From Gulosibacter sp. 10 (GTDB lineage: Bacteria > Actinomycetota > Actinomycetes > Actinomycetales > Microbacteriaceae), in NCBI RefSeq assembly GCF_900163695.1, contig NZ_FUIC01000035.1:45554-109553 (forward strand): a stretch of DNA of 64,000 bases, in the 5' to 3' direction. Shown here piece by piece: positions 7,613-17,657 of this stretch. A program made the position numbers and the translations under genes. The stretch's first letter is position 1. Each line of letters begins with the position of its first letter. The notes under the pieces were generated by a model. It had not been told where the DNA came from, did no database searches, and was given only the letters and a program-made list of their open reading frames with translations.

Positions 7613-8449
7613 ATGCGCATCGCCACCTGGAACGTGAACTCCATCCGCACCCGCAAGGGCCGCGTCATCGACTTTCTGCAGAGCGCCGACATCGATGTGC
7701 TGGCGATGCAGGAGATCAAGTGCAAGCCCGAGCAGTTCCCGTACGAGGACTTCGAGGCGGCCGGGTACGAGGTGCTCGCGCACGGCGTGAACCAGTGGAA
7801 CGGCGTGGCGTTCGCCTCGCGGCTGCCGATCGAGGACGCGGTCGAGGGCTTCGACGGCATGCCCGGCTTCGGCAAGCCGGGCGAGGACGGCGCGCTGCCC
7901 GCCGAGGCGCGCGCGCTGGGCGTGACCGTCGAAGGGGTGCGGCTCTGGTCGCTGTACGTGCCGAACGGGCGCGAGCTCGCGCATCCGCACTACGAGTACA
8001 AGCTGGAATGGCTCGAGGCGCTGCGCCGGTCGACGGCGGACTGGCGCGCCGAGCACCCCGACCGGCCGATCGCGCTCATGGGCGACTTCAACATCGCGCC
8101 CCTCGACATCGACGTGTGGGACACCGCCGTGTTCGAGGGCCGGACGCACGTCTCCGCCCCCGAGCGCCAGGCGTTCCAGGCCTTCCTCGACGACGGATTC
8201 GTGGACGTCGCCCGCGAGCTCGGCATCGAGGGCTACACGTACTGGGACTACCAGCAGCTGCGCTTCCCGCGGAACGAGGGGATGCGCATCGACTTCATCC
8301 TGGGCGACCCGGAGTTCTTCTCGCTCGTGAGCTCGGCCGAGATCGCGCGCGACGAGCGCAAGGGCGACGGCCCGAGCGACCACGTGCCGGTGATCGCCGA
8401 GCTCGACGCCGAGACCTCCCTCGACGACGATCTGCCGATGATCTTCTAG
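7613..8449 (+). CDS. xth: Exodeoxyribonuclease III (AP endonuclease)
   Basis: The 278-residue protein is an Xth/EEP-family repair nuclease that cuts at abasic sites and removes 3' blocks. It opens with MRIATWNVNSIRTRKGR, has the metal ligand Glu in AMQEIK (about residue 36), LYVPNG, the catalytic DFNIAP (about 152) and the final SDHVPV. GGTAGGAG sits just before the ATG at 7613, which fixes the start. It is divergent from pyrE and convergent with the serine hydrolase gene, whose stop lies 11 bases away. Confidence 0.95.
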   Translation: MRIATWNVNSIRTRKGRVIDFLQSADIDVLAMQEIKCKPEQFPYEDFEAAGYEVLAHGVNQWNGVAFASRLPIEDAVEGFDGMPGFGKPGEDGALPAEARALGVTVEGVRLWSLYVPNGRELAHPHYEYKLEWLEALRRSTADWRAEHPDRPIALMGDFNIAPLDIDVWDTAVFEGRTHVSAPERQAFQAFLDDGFVDVARELGIEGYTYWDYQQLRFPRNEGMRIDFILGDPEFFSLVSSAEIARDERKGDGPSDHVPVIAELDAETSLDDDLPMIF

Positions 8450-8460
8450 GCCGGCGCGCC

Positions 8461-9834
8461 TCAGCAGTCGCGGGCGAGCGCGATCTCCGAGAGCTCGTAG
8501 GCGATGTCGAGTCGCGGGTCGGCGCCGTAATCGGTGGGCGAGACGGTCCACGCGATCGTGACCTGGCGCATCCCGTCGGGGCTCGACATCGTCAGCGCGC
8601 GGTAGCCGAGGCCCGAGCCGAGGTGGCCGTACACGTGGTCGCCCTCCCCGATCTGCACGAGCTCGCCGTACTCGGTGTCGTGCACGCTGCCCGAGCCCTC
8701 CTCGGGCTCCTCGAGGCCGAAGACGGTGGCGCGCGGGGCGTCGTCCGGCTCCTCCCCCTCGGGCGCGTCCTGCTCCTCGGCCGCGTCCGCGCCCTCCGCG
8801 TCGCCCCCGGCGCCCTCCTCGCCCTCGCCCGGTTCCTCCCCCGGCGAGAGCTCGAGATACGCCGGGTCGCCGTCCGAGCACGTGTCGGTGCGCGACTGGA
8901 CGCCCAGGCCGTAGCCCTCCGGCACGAGCACGAGCATCTCGCCGAGCAGTGGCGGCGGCAGCAGCTGGCCCGAGAGCAGCGCGCGCATGAAGGTGTTCAC
9001 GTCCGACACCGTCGAGACCACCCCGCCGGCTCCCGACCACAGCGACGCGTCCTGCTCGGTGACGTCGATCGACAGCGGGCCCTCGATCACGTAGCCGGAT
9101 GCGGCGTGCTCCCCCATGCCCGTGCCGGTGGGGATGCTCGTGTGCTCGAGCCCGAGCGGCTCGGCGATCCGCTCCGCCAGCTGCTCGGCCATGGTCGACC
9201 CGGTGAGCTCCTCGATGAGCATCGACAGCACGATGTAGTTCGTGTTCGAGTACTCGTACCCGGTGCCGGGGTCGAAGCTCCACTCCTGCGTGCGCGAGAG
9301 CTCCACGAGTTCCTCGTGCGAGATCGGGGTCACGATCTGCGCCGAGATCTCGGAGGGGTCGAGGGCGAGCGCGGGCACGTAGTCGGGCATGCCGGAGGTG
9401 TGGTTCAGCAGCTGCCGGATGGTCACGTCGCGGCCCTGCACCACGCCGGGCAGGTAGTCCTCGATCGGGTCGTCGAGCTCCGCCTCGCCCTCCGCCACGA
9501 GCTGCAGCAGGATGGTCGCGGTCATGGGCTTGGTGAGGCTCGCGATCCGCACGCTGTCGCCGGGGCGGGCGGGCAGCTCCGTGACGGTGGAGCGCACCCC
9601 CTCGGCCGAGGACCACACCTGGTCGCCGTCGCGCACCTCCACGAACACGGCCGGCGCGCCCGCGTCGACCATCTCGTCCATGAGCTCCCGGATGTCCGCG
9701 ACCTCGAAGTCGGCGGCCTCCGTGGGGCGCAGGGGCAGCGCCGTGGGGCCGGGCTGCGGCCCGGCGACGCACCCGGACAGGAGCGCGGCGATCACGGCGA
9801 CGAGGAGGAGATTTCGAATGTGACGCTTCTGCAT
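8461..9834 (-). CDS. Serine hydrolase, class C beta-lactamase-like lipoprotein
   Basis: The 457-residue protein has a lipoprotein signal ending LLSGC (Cys about 22), so it acts outside the membrane. Active-site motifs of the beta-lactamase/DD-peptidase fold are clear: SLTK with the nucleophile Ser at about 99, YSN at 195-197 and HLG at about 404. It may be a peptidase or esterase acting on wall or D-amino-acid substrates. An unusual acidic Gly/Glu/Asp/Ala stretch (about 331-366) interrupts the domain between YSN and HLG. I chose the ATG at 9834 because it starts a normal signal peptide; an upstream ATG at 9861 is possible. No good Shine-Dalgarno is seen. Confidence 0.85.
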   Translation of the reverse strand: MQKRHIRNLLLVAVIAALLSGCVAGPQPGPTALPLRPTEAADFEVADIRELMDEMVDAGAPAVFVEVRDGDQVWSSAEGVRSTVTELPARPGDSVRIASLTKPMTATILLQLVAEGEAELDDPIEDYLPGVVQGRDVTIRQLLNHTSGMPDYVPALALDPSEISAQIVTPISHEELVELSRTQEWSFDPGTGYEYSNTNYIVLSMLIEELTGSTMAEQLAERIAEPLGLEHTSIPTGTGMGEHAASGYVIEGPLSIDVTEQDASLWSGAGGVVSTVSDVNTFMRALLSGQLLPPPLLGEMLVLVPEGYGLGVQSRTDTCSDGDPAYLELSPGEEPGEGEEGAGGDAEGADAAEEQDAPEGEEPDDAPRATVFGLEEPEEGSGSVHDTEYGELVQIGEGDHVYGHLGSGLGYRALTMSSPDGMRQVTIAWTVSPTDYGADPRLDIAYELSEIALARDC

Positions 9835-9914
9835 GACTCTGGGAATAGTGCCACGCATCATTGAGTTGTAGGTGCACGGATCACAACTCCAGGAACTGAC
9901 AGGAAGGTACCCCC

Positions 9915-10493
9915 GTGACGATCATCACCCAGCGGAACACCACGACGAGCCCCATCCACGAGCTGCTCGGCAATCGCTGGAGCCCCCGCGGGTTCGCGGC
10001 CGACCACGTCGTCGGCGAGGAGGAGCTCCGCTCGCTCATCGAGGCGGCCCGCTGGGCTCCCTCGGCCTTCAACAAGCAGCCCTGGGGCTTCATCGTCGGC
10101 CGCCGCGGCACCGAGACCTTCGGCAAGATCTTCGACTCGCTCGCCGAGTTCAACCAGCTGTGGAACCGCAACGTCTCGGCCCTCATCGTCACCCTCGCCC
10201 GCACCGAGATCGACGGCGAGCCCTTCGCCACCGCCCACTACGACCTGGGCCAGGCCGCCGCGCACCTCTCCTTCCAGGCCGAATCGCTCGGGCTCAACGT
10301 GCACCAGATGACCGGCTTCGACGCGGATGCGATCGCCGAGCGGTTCCCGCTGCCCGCCGGCTACCAGCCCTACACGGTCATCGCGGTCGGCGTGCACAGC
10401 ACCGACGAGTCGATCCCCGAGAAGATCCGCGACCGCGACTCCGGCCCACGCGAGCGCCAGGGCGTCGACGACATCCTCCTCGGCTTCGAGTAG
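9915..10493 (+). CDS. Nitroreductase-family FMN oxidoreductase
   Basis: The 192-residue protein has the nitroreductase fold signatures: RWSPRGF near residue 20, AARWAPSAFNKQPW near 45-58 (FMN phosphate and ring contacts), and the C-terminal GVDDILLGFE. Such enzymes reduce nitro compounds, quinones or similar substrates with NAD(P)H in the cytosol. GTG at 9915 is preceded by AGGAAGG. A run of ten C bases follows the stop (10494-10503). The physiological substrate cannot be told. Confidence 0.85.
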   Translation: MTIITQRNTTTSPIHELLGNRWSPRGFAADHVVGEEELRSLIEAARWAPSAFNKQPWGFIVGRRGTETFGKIFDSLAEFNQLWNRNVSALIVTLARTEIDGEPFATAHYDLGQAAAHLSFQAESLGLNVHQMTGFDADAIAERFPLPAGYQPYTVIAVGVHSTDESIPEKIRDRDSGPRERQGVDDILLGFE

Positions 10494-10542
10494 CCCCCCC
10501 CCCGGCACCGCGGCGGCCCAGAGCCGCCCGCGCGCCCTCCAG

Positions 10543-10607
10543 CCGAATCTTGGCGGCGGGATGCGCTCCGGGCCGCCCGAAGGCAGCCGTCTCCCGCCAA
10601 GATTCGG
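10543..10607. repeat. Type B intergenic palindrome (14-bp perfect arms)
   Basis: CCGAATCTTGGCGG at 10543-10556 is exactly inverted at 10594-10607, with a 37-base centre. It lies between the convergent nitroreductase (stop 10493) and MurE-like (stop 10672) genes, where it could end both transcripts. The arm word is the same as in the degenerate cluster at 1317-1545 and in the palindrome at 54704. Confidence 0.7.
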
Positions 10608-10671
10608 TGGGAGACGGGGCGGGACGGGGCAGCAGGAGACAGGGGCGGGAGGGACGCAGTCCCGTCCGGCG

Positions 10672-12165
10672 TCAGCGGGGGTCGAGCTCGCGGGGGTCGC
10701 GGCCCTCGAAGGCGGCGCGCACCGCGGCGGCCTCGTCGAGCACGATCACGCCCCGGCCGTGCGGGAGGATGAGCTGCCGCTCGTGCCCCTTGCCCGCGAT
10801 CACCACGACGTCCCCGAGCCGGGCGCGCTCGACCCCGGCGGCGATCGCCTCCCACCGGTTCTCGATCAGCCGCCAGTCGGCGCCGGCCTCGTCGAGCGCG
10901 GCGCCCGCATCCGCCACGACCTCGTCGAGCGTGCCCCGCTTGAGGTCGTCCTCGGTGAGGATCACGTGATCGGCCCTCGCGGCGATCTCGCCCATCTCCC
11001 GCCGCTGCTGCGGCACGCGGTCGCCGAGCACGCCGAACACGAGCGTGATCGGCGCATCCGAGAGGCCCCGCAGCGCGGCCAGGCAGCAGGCGAGCGCATC
11101 CGTCGTGTGCGCGTAGTCGATGAAGACGTCGAGGTCGTCGTGCGGCACGCGCTCGAGCCGTCCCGGCACCGGCTCCACGGCCGCGAGCCCGGCGACCACC
11201 GTCTCGGGCGCATACCCCTGGCAGAGTGCGGCGCCCGCGGCCACCAGGGCGTTGTTCACGTTGTAGTCGCCGAGCGCCCGCAGCGATACGGGCACGCGCT
11301 CGCCGAACGCGACCAGGTCGAAGCGCGTGCCGGCGAGCGATGTGACGACCCGCTCGGCGCGGATGTCCGCCCCCTCGCGCGTCCTCGCCACCGTGATCAC
11401 CCTGCGCCCGGAGGCCTCCAGCTCGCGGGCGGCGCGGGCTCCCCACTCGTCGTCCACGTCGATGACCGACACGCACGCGCAGGCGCTCTCGAACAGCCGC
11501 CGCTTCGCGCGGTAGTACTGCTCCATGGTGCCGTGGAGCTCGAGGTGGTCCTTCGTGAGGTTCGTGAACATCGCCACGTCGAAGTGCATGCCGGCCACCC
11601 GCTCGAGCTCGAGCGAGTGCGAGGACACCTCCATCACCACATCTTGGACGCCGGACTCGACCGCCTCGCGCAGGATGCCGTGCAGGACGGGCCCCTCGGG
11701 CGTCGTGTTCGGCGTCTCGCGGATCTCGCCGTCGACGTCGAAGCCGATCGTCCCCATCACCCCGACCCGGCGCTCCGCCTCGCGCAGGATCGCCGCGAGG
11801 AAGTAGGCGGTGGAGGTCTTGCCGTTGGTGCCGGTCACGCCGTAGAGGCGCAGCCGCTCGTCCGGCGCGCCGTTGATCCGCCGCGAAAGCCGGGCGAGCG
11901 CGACCCGCACGTCCTCGACGGCGATATAGGCGACGCCCGGCTCCCGGGCCTCGGGGATGGATGCCGCGACGACCGCCCTCGCCCCGCGGGCCACCGCGGC
12001 GGGCGCGAACCGCATCCCGTCATGGTTGAAGCCCGGGACCGCCACGAAGACGGCCCCGGGCCCCGCGAGCCTCGAGTCGTGGGTGACCGAGTCCACCTCG
12101 ACGGCGGGGTCGAACCGGTCGGTCCCCACCGGCGAGATCTCGGCAAGCAGCTCGCCAAGCAGCAC
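10672..12165 (-). CDS. Atypical MurE-like UDP-MurNAc-tripeptide ligase
   Basis: The 497-residue protein is a Mur ligase: ATP loop GVTGTNGKTST (about residues 109-119), the carbamylated-lysine region YYRAKRRLFE (Lys about 224), and the C-terminal DYAHTTDAL. MurE normally adds the third amino acid of the peptidoglycan stem. Two conserved features differ. The FGxGGDRDxxKR loop reads FGVLGDRVPQQR, and the DNPR amino-acid-binding motif is replaced by EDDLKRG. It stands alone, outside a dcw/mur cluster, so it may be a paralogue with another substrate, or reflect an unusual third residue in the wall. GTG at 12165 follows GGAGG at five bases. Confidence 0.8.
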   Translation of the reverse strand: MLLGELLAEISPVGTDRFDPAVEVDSVTHDSRLAGPGAVFVAVPGFNHDGMRFAPAAVARGARAVVAASIPEAREPGVAYIAVEDVRVALARLSRRINGAPDERLRLYGVTGTNGKTSTAYFLAAILREAERRVGVMGTIGFDVDGEIRETPNTTPEGPVLHGILREAVESGVQDVVMEVSSHSLELERVAGMHFDVAMFTNLTKDHLELHGTMEQYYRAKRRLFESACACVSVIDVDDEWGARAARELEASGRRVITVARTREGADIRAERVVTSLAGTRFDLVAFGERVPVSLRALGDYNVNNALVAAGAALCQGYAPETVVAGLAAVEPVPGRLERVPHDDLDVFIDYAHTTDALACCLAALRGLSDAPITLVFGVLGDRVPQQRREMGEIAARADHVILTEDDLKRGTLDEVVADAGAALDEAGADWRLIENRWEAIAAGVERARLGDVVVIAGKGHERQLILPHGRGVIVLDEAAAVRAAFEGRDPRELDPR

Positions 12166-12270
12166 TGATTCCTCCAGGACGCGCGATCGGCTCCGGCACA
12201 CGCTCCTCGGGTGCTCTCGCCGCTAATCGGAAAAATGGTACCAATTGCCGAAAAGCGTCCGAATCCGCCC

Positions 12271-14418
<2,148 letters not shown>

Positions 14419-14485
14419 GCGAGTCTCCTTCCACTGACCGGCTGGGGTGTTGTCGATTCAGGTCTGATCCTCGGCTCGCAGAAAC

Positions 14486-14506
14486 CTTGAGCCGAACTGA
14501 CTCAAG
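14486..14506. promoter_or_regulatory. HAIR operator (HspR-binding inverted repeat)
   Basis: CTTGAGC-N7-ACTCAAG matches the HspR-associated inverted repeat CTTGAGT-N7-ACTCAAG at all but one base. It sits 68 bases before the clpB start and is also upstream of the divergent SRPBCC gene at 14674. HspR represses clpB and dnaK from such sites in actinobacteria. Confidence 0.9.
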
Positions 14507-14673
14507 GTTACACCTTTTCCCAGATCAAGGAAGGATTAGCCGTTCGATCCCAGCGAACGCCAAGCATGGCCGACTCGCCGCCGCCTCGTTGTCAAGCCGT
14601 TTACCTGTTGTTCACCTATAATTCACCTGACGGGCACTGACGCCCCACTCCCCGCGACCCAGGAGGGAACGAC

Positions 14674-15297
14674 ATGGGTGAAATCATCGGCACCGTCTCG
14701 CGCAAGGGCGAGACGTACTCGGTCATGCTGACGGCGGAATCCGCCTTCGACCGCAAGACCATCTGGCGCGCCATCACCGAGCAGCACTCGCTCGAGCGGT
14801 GGCTCGGCACGGTGTCCGGACCGATCATGACCGGCAAGGCGTTCGAGGTGACCTACCCGAACGATTCGAACTACAGCATCCGCGCGCGGCTGCGCGAGCG
14901 CCGCGTGCCCAGCTCGCTCGTCCTGAGCTGGAAGTTCAACGACCTGCCCACGAACTTCGTGCGCATCTCGCTCAACAAGCTGCCCGAGGGCGGCACCCAG
15001 GTGCAGCTCGAGGTCACGGGCCTGCTGCGGCACGACGCGGCCACCGCCGCCGCGACCTGGCACACGCAGATGGAGTTCCTGCGCAACCACCTCCACGGCC
15101 AGGAGGTGCTCGGCCACGCCCTGCGCTTCCGCCGCGACGAGCTCATCCCCGCCTATGAGCGCCAGCTCACCGGCATCGGCGCGCCCGCGCTCTCGCGCCA
15201 GGAGCTGCTCGAGCAGCTGCAGCGCGAGCAGGGCCGCGCGCCGCAGCGCGCCGACGAGGTGCGCCGCGTGCTGCACACGCACGCCTACCTCGCCTAG
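14674..15297 (+). CDS. SRPBCC/START-fold protein
   Basis: The 207-residue soluble protein looks like an AHSA1/SRPBCC ligand-pocket domain: an initial strand, then FDRKTIWRAITEQHSLERWLG (first helix pair), LSWKFNDLPTNFVRISL and a long C-terminal helix near residues 125-150. A further ~50-residue helical tail rich in Gln/Arg follows. The AHSA1 relation is from fold pattern only; the ligand is unknown. AGGAGG precedes the ATG. It is divergent from clpB across the HAIR site, so heat-shock control is possible. Confidence 0.6.
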   Translation: MGEIIGTVSRKGETYSVMLTAESAFDRKTIWRAITEQHSLERWLGTVSGPIMTGKAFEVTYPNDSNYSIRARLRERRVPSSLVLSWKFNDLPTNFVRISLNKLPEGGTQVQLEVTGLLRHDAATAAATWHTQMEFLRNHLHGQEVLGHALRFRRDELIPAYERQLTGIGAPALSRQELLEQLQREQGRAPQRADEVRRVLHTHAYLA

Positions 15298-15313
15298 CGC
15301 TCCCGCATCGCCC

Positions 15314-15376
15314 GGAAAGGGGCGGATGGCCGGACGGCGCCGCATACGCGGCCGCCCCGGCCATCCGCCCCTTTCC
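15314..15376. terminator. Type C palindrome, probable bidirectional terminator (20-bp perfect arms)
   Basis: GGAAAGGGGCGGATGGCCGG at 15314-15333 is exactly inverted at 15357-15376, with a 23-base centre. It lies between two convergent genes (stops at 15297 and 15389), the position of a shared terminator. A related palindrome with GGGGCGGATGG-like arms is at 29751. Confidence 0.75.
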
Positions 15377-15388
15377 CGTCCTCGGCGG

Positions 15389-16816
15389 CTACTCGCCGAG
15401 CAGCCGCCGCACCGCGGCCACCGGGATCGGCAGCCACTGCGGGCGGTGCCTGGATTCGTAGATCGTCTCGTAGAGGGCCTTGTCGAGCTCGTAGGCGGCG
15501 AGCACCGCGCGCCGATCGGCCTCCGGGATCGGCGTCTCGGCCTCGTCCAGCGCCTCGGCGTAGCCCTCCACGAAGGCCTCGCGGGCCGCATCCGCCCAGT
15601 CGCGGGCGACCTCGCGATCGGCCTGCAGCGAGAGCGCTCCGGCCACGTAGTCGAAGGAGCGGAGGATGCCCGCGATGTCCCGCGCCGGCACGTCCGGCGC
15701 GTTCCGGGCGTCGAGGGGCCGCAGCGGCTCGCCCTCGAAGTCGAGCAGCACCCAGCCGCGATCCGGCACTGCGAGCACCTGGCCGAGGTGGAAGTCGCCG
15801 TGGATGCGCTGCAGCGTGGGCCACCTCGCCTCGCCCGCCTTCGCGTAGACGGCCTCGACCCGGGCCGCGTACTCGCGCAGCTCGGGCACCTCCTCGGCCG
15901 CGAGCTCGTAGCGGCGCCACATCTGGCGGGTCGCGAACTCGATGTCCTCGCGGCCGGGCTCGACCGTGGGCATCACGCGGCGGAGCGTGCCGTGCACCTG
16001 CGCGGTCGCGGCGCCGATCGCCCTGGCCGGGGCGCGGAAGTCCTCCCCGCCCTCGGCGGCGCGGAGGGCCACCCGCCAGGCGTCCTCGACGCCCACGAAG
16101 AACTCCTGCGCGAACGCCAGGTGGCCGGCCGCGCCCTCCGCCGGCGGGGCATCCGCCGCGTCCCCGGCCGGCCAGACCCCCGAGACCTGCCCGAAGGTGG
16201 GCGGCACGTTGAGCGACCCCGCGGCCGCGAGCGCGGTCTGCAGCGTCACGTCCGGGTTGTCCCCGGGCTGCAGCGTGCGGAAGAGCTTGATGATGAGCGG
16301 CACGGCCGCGTCGCCGTCCTCCTCCTGCAGCTCGCAGATGATCGAGGTGTTGGACTGCTCGCCCGAGAGCACGCGCGAGGTGACGAAGCGCCCGGCGCGG
16401 GCGCCCGGCATGGGCTGGCCGTAGACGCGGACCGAGGGGGCGCCGTCCGGGCCGGGGGCGCCCGAGGCCTCGCCCTCGTTCGCGATGAGCTCGACCAGCG
16501 CGCGGGCGAACGCGGGATCGTGCGCGCCGTCGACGAGCGCCGCGCGGTCGCCGTGCTCGCGCACCGCGCCGATGAACCCGAGCGCGTCCACCGTCCCGTC
16601 GACGTCGCGGATCACGAGGGGCACCTGGTAGACCGGGGCCGGGTCGCGCGAGCCGTCGCGCATCAGCGCCACGGTGATGAGGCGCAGCCCCGGGTCCTCC
16701 GCCGCCGGTTCGAGTTCGTAGCTGCCGACGAACTCGAGGTCCGGGGTCTCCCCCGCTCCGACGTACCACCGCTGATGCGGCAGCCAGTTGCTCAGCAGCG
16801 AGAGCACTTCAGACAT
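15389..16816 (-). CDS. mak: Maltokinase
   Basis: The 475-residue protein is a Mak/Pep2 maltokinase. It uses ATP to make maltose-1-phosphate, the feed for GlgE-type alpha-glucan synthesis. The kinase loop RIHGDFHLGQVL (catalytic Asp) lies at about residue 340 and the metal site LLDFEGEPLRP shortly after. The N-terminal cap LLSNWLPHQRWYVG is typical. In many actinobacteria it is fused or next to treS; neither treS nor glgE is nearby here. The ATG at 16816 was chosen for this N-terminus. Confidence 0.9.
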   Translation of the reverse strand: MSEVLSLLSNWLPHQRWYVGAGETPDLEFVGSYELEPAAEDPGLRLITVALMRDGSRDPAPVYQVPLVIRDVDGTVDALGFIGAVREHGDRAALVDGAHDPAFARALVELIANEGEASGAPGPDGAPSVRVYGQPMPGARAGRFVTSRVLSGEQSNTSIICELQEEDGDAAVPLIIKLFRTLQPGDNPDVTLQTALAAAGSLNVPPTFGQVSGVWPAGDAADAPPAEGAAGHLAFAQEFFVGVEDAWRVALRAAEGGEDFRAPARAIGAATAQVHGTLRRVMPTVEPGREDIEFATRQMWRRYELAAEEVPELREYAARVEAVYAKAGEARWPTLQRIHGDFHLGQVLAVPDRGWVLLDFEGEPLRPLDARNAPDVPARDIAGILRSFDYVAGALSLQADREVARDWADAAREAFVEGYAEALDEAETPIPEADRRAVLAAYELDKALYETIYESRHRPQWLPIPVAAVRRLLGE

Positions 16817-16934
16817 TGCGCGGGGCCTTTCCGTCTCGGACGTCGTCGCCGGAACCAGGGCGACGGCACCGTACAAGGCTAGAGGTGCAGCCGGGGTTTT
16901 CGCAGCGACTCGCGTGCCGGCGAGCGAGTACCCT

Positions 16935-17459
16935 ATGGCCATGGCGCTTCCACAGGTGTGCGTGACCTATCTCCTGCGCGAATCCGCGCGCGGAGGCGAG
17001 GTGCTGCTCGGCCGCAAGAAGTACGGCCTCGGCGAGGGCAAGCTCGTCGGCCTCGGCGGCAAGCTCCAGCCGGGCGAGCATCCGCGCGTCGCCGCGATCC
17101 GCGAGATCGAGGAGGAGTCCGGCGTCTTCGTCGACCCGCAGGCGCTGCGGCATGCGGGCCTGCTCACCTACCACTTCCCCACGCGCGCCTCCTGGTCGCA
17201 GGAGTCGTGGGTGTACCTGTGCCGCGAGTGGATCGGCGAGCCCTCCGAGTCCGAGGAGCTCGCCCCCGAGTGGTTCCCGCTCGAGGAGGTGCCGCTCGAG
17301 CGGATGTGGTCGGATGCGCGCTTCTGGCTGCCCAGGGCGCTGAGCGGCACCTTCGTGCGCGCCAGCTACACCTTCGGCAGCGACCTCGATACGGCCGTCG
17401 CCTCCGACGATCCGGAGACCGACCTCCCGCGGACCCCGCCCTCGGGCTCCTTCGGCTGA
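16935..17459 (+). CDS. Nudix hydrolase, MutT-like
   Basis: The 174-residue protein has a full Nudix box, G-x5-E-x7-REIEEESG (about residues 44-66), which binds the metal that hydrolyses a nucleoside diphosphate linked to another group. GLGGKLQPGE and the flanking GRKKYGLGEGKLVG resemble 8-oxo-dGTP/7,8-dihydro-8-oxoguanine hydrolases of the MTH1 kind, so nucleotide-pool cleaning is a reasonable guess. Two in-frame ATGs (16935, 16941) are close together. It is divergent from mak. Confidence 0.85.
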   Translation: MAMALPQVCVTYLLRESARGGEVLLGRKKYGLGEGKLVGLGGKLQPGEHPRVAAIREIEEESGVFVDPQALRHAGLLTYHFPTRASWSQESWVYLCREWIGEPSESEELAPEWFPLEEVPLERMWSDARFWLPRALSGTFVRASYTFGSDLDTAVASDDPETDLPRTPPSGSFG

Positions 17460-17657
17460 TCCGCGCATCCGACGCAGTTCCCGCCCCGAAAGATCACGGT
17501 TCGATAACAACGCAAATCCCTGATCAGCCTCCTCCTTCCTGCGAATCCCCGCACAAAGAGCCACCATCCCGGCTTGTATCTCGTCCCCGGCTTGCTAGCG
17601 TCCTAGCTTTGTTCGCGATTGAGAGCGGCATCCCGCTGTTCGGACAGGACGAGAACC

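Noticed and set aside
10494..10503. Run of ten C bases as a phase-variation tract
   Set aside because: It lies just after the nitroreductase stop codon and does not touch a start, promoter or frame.
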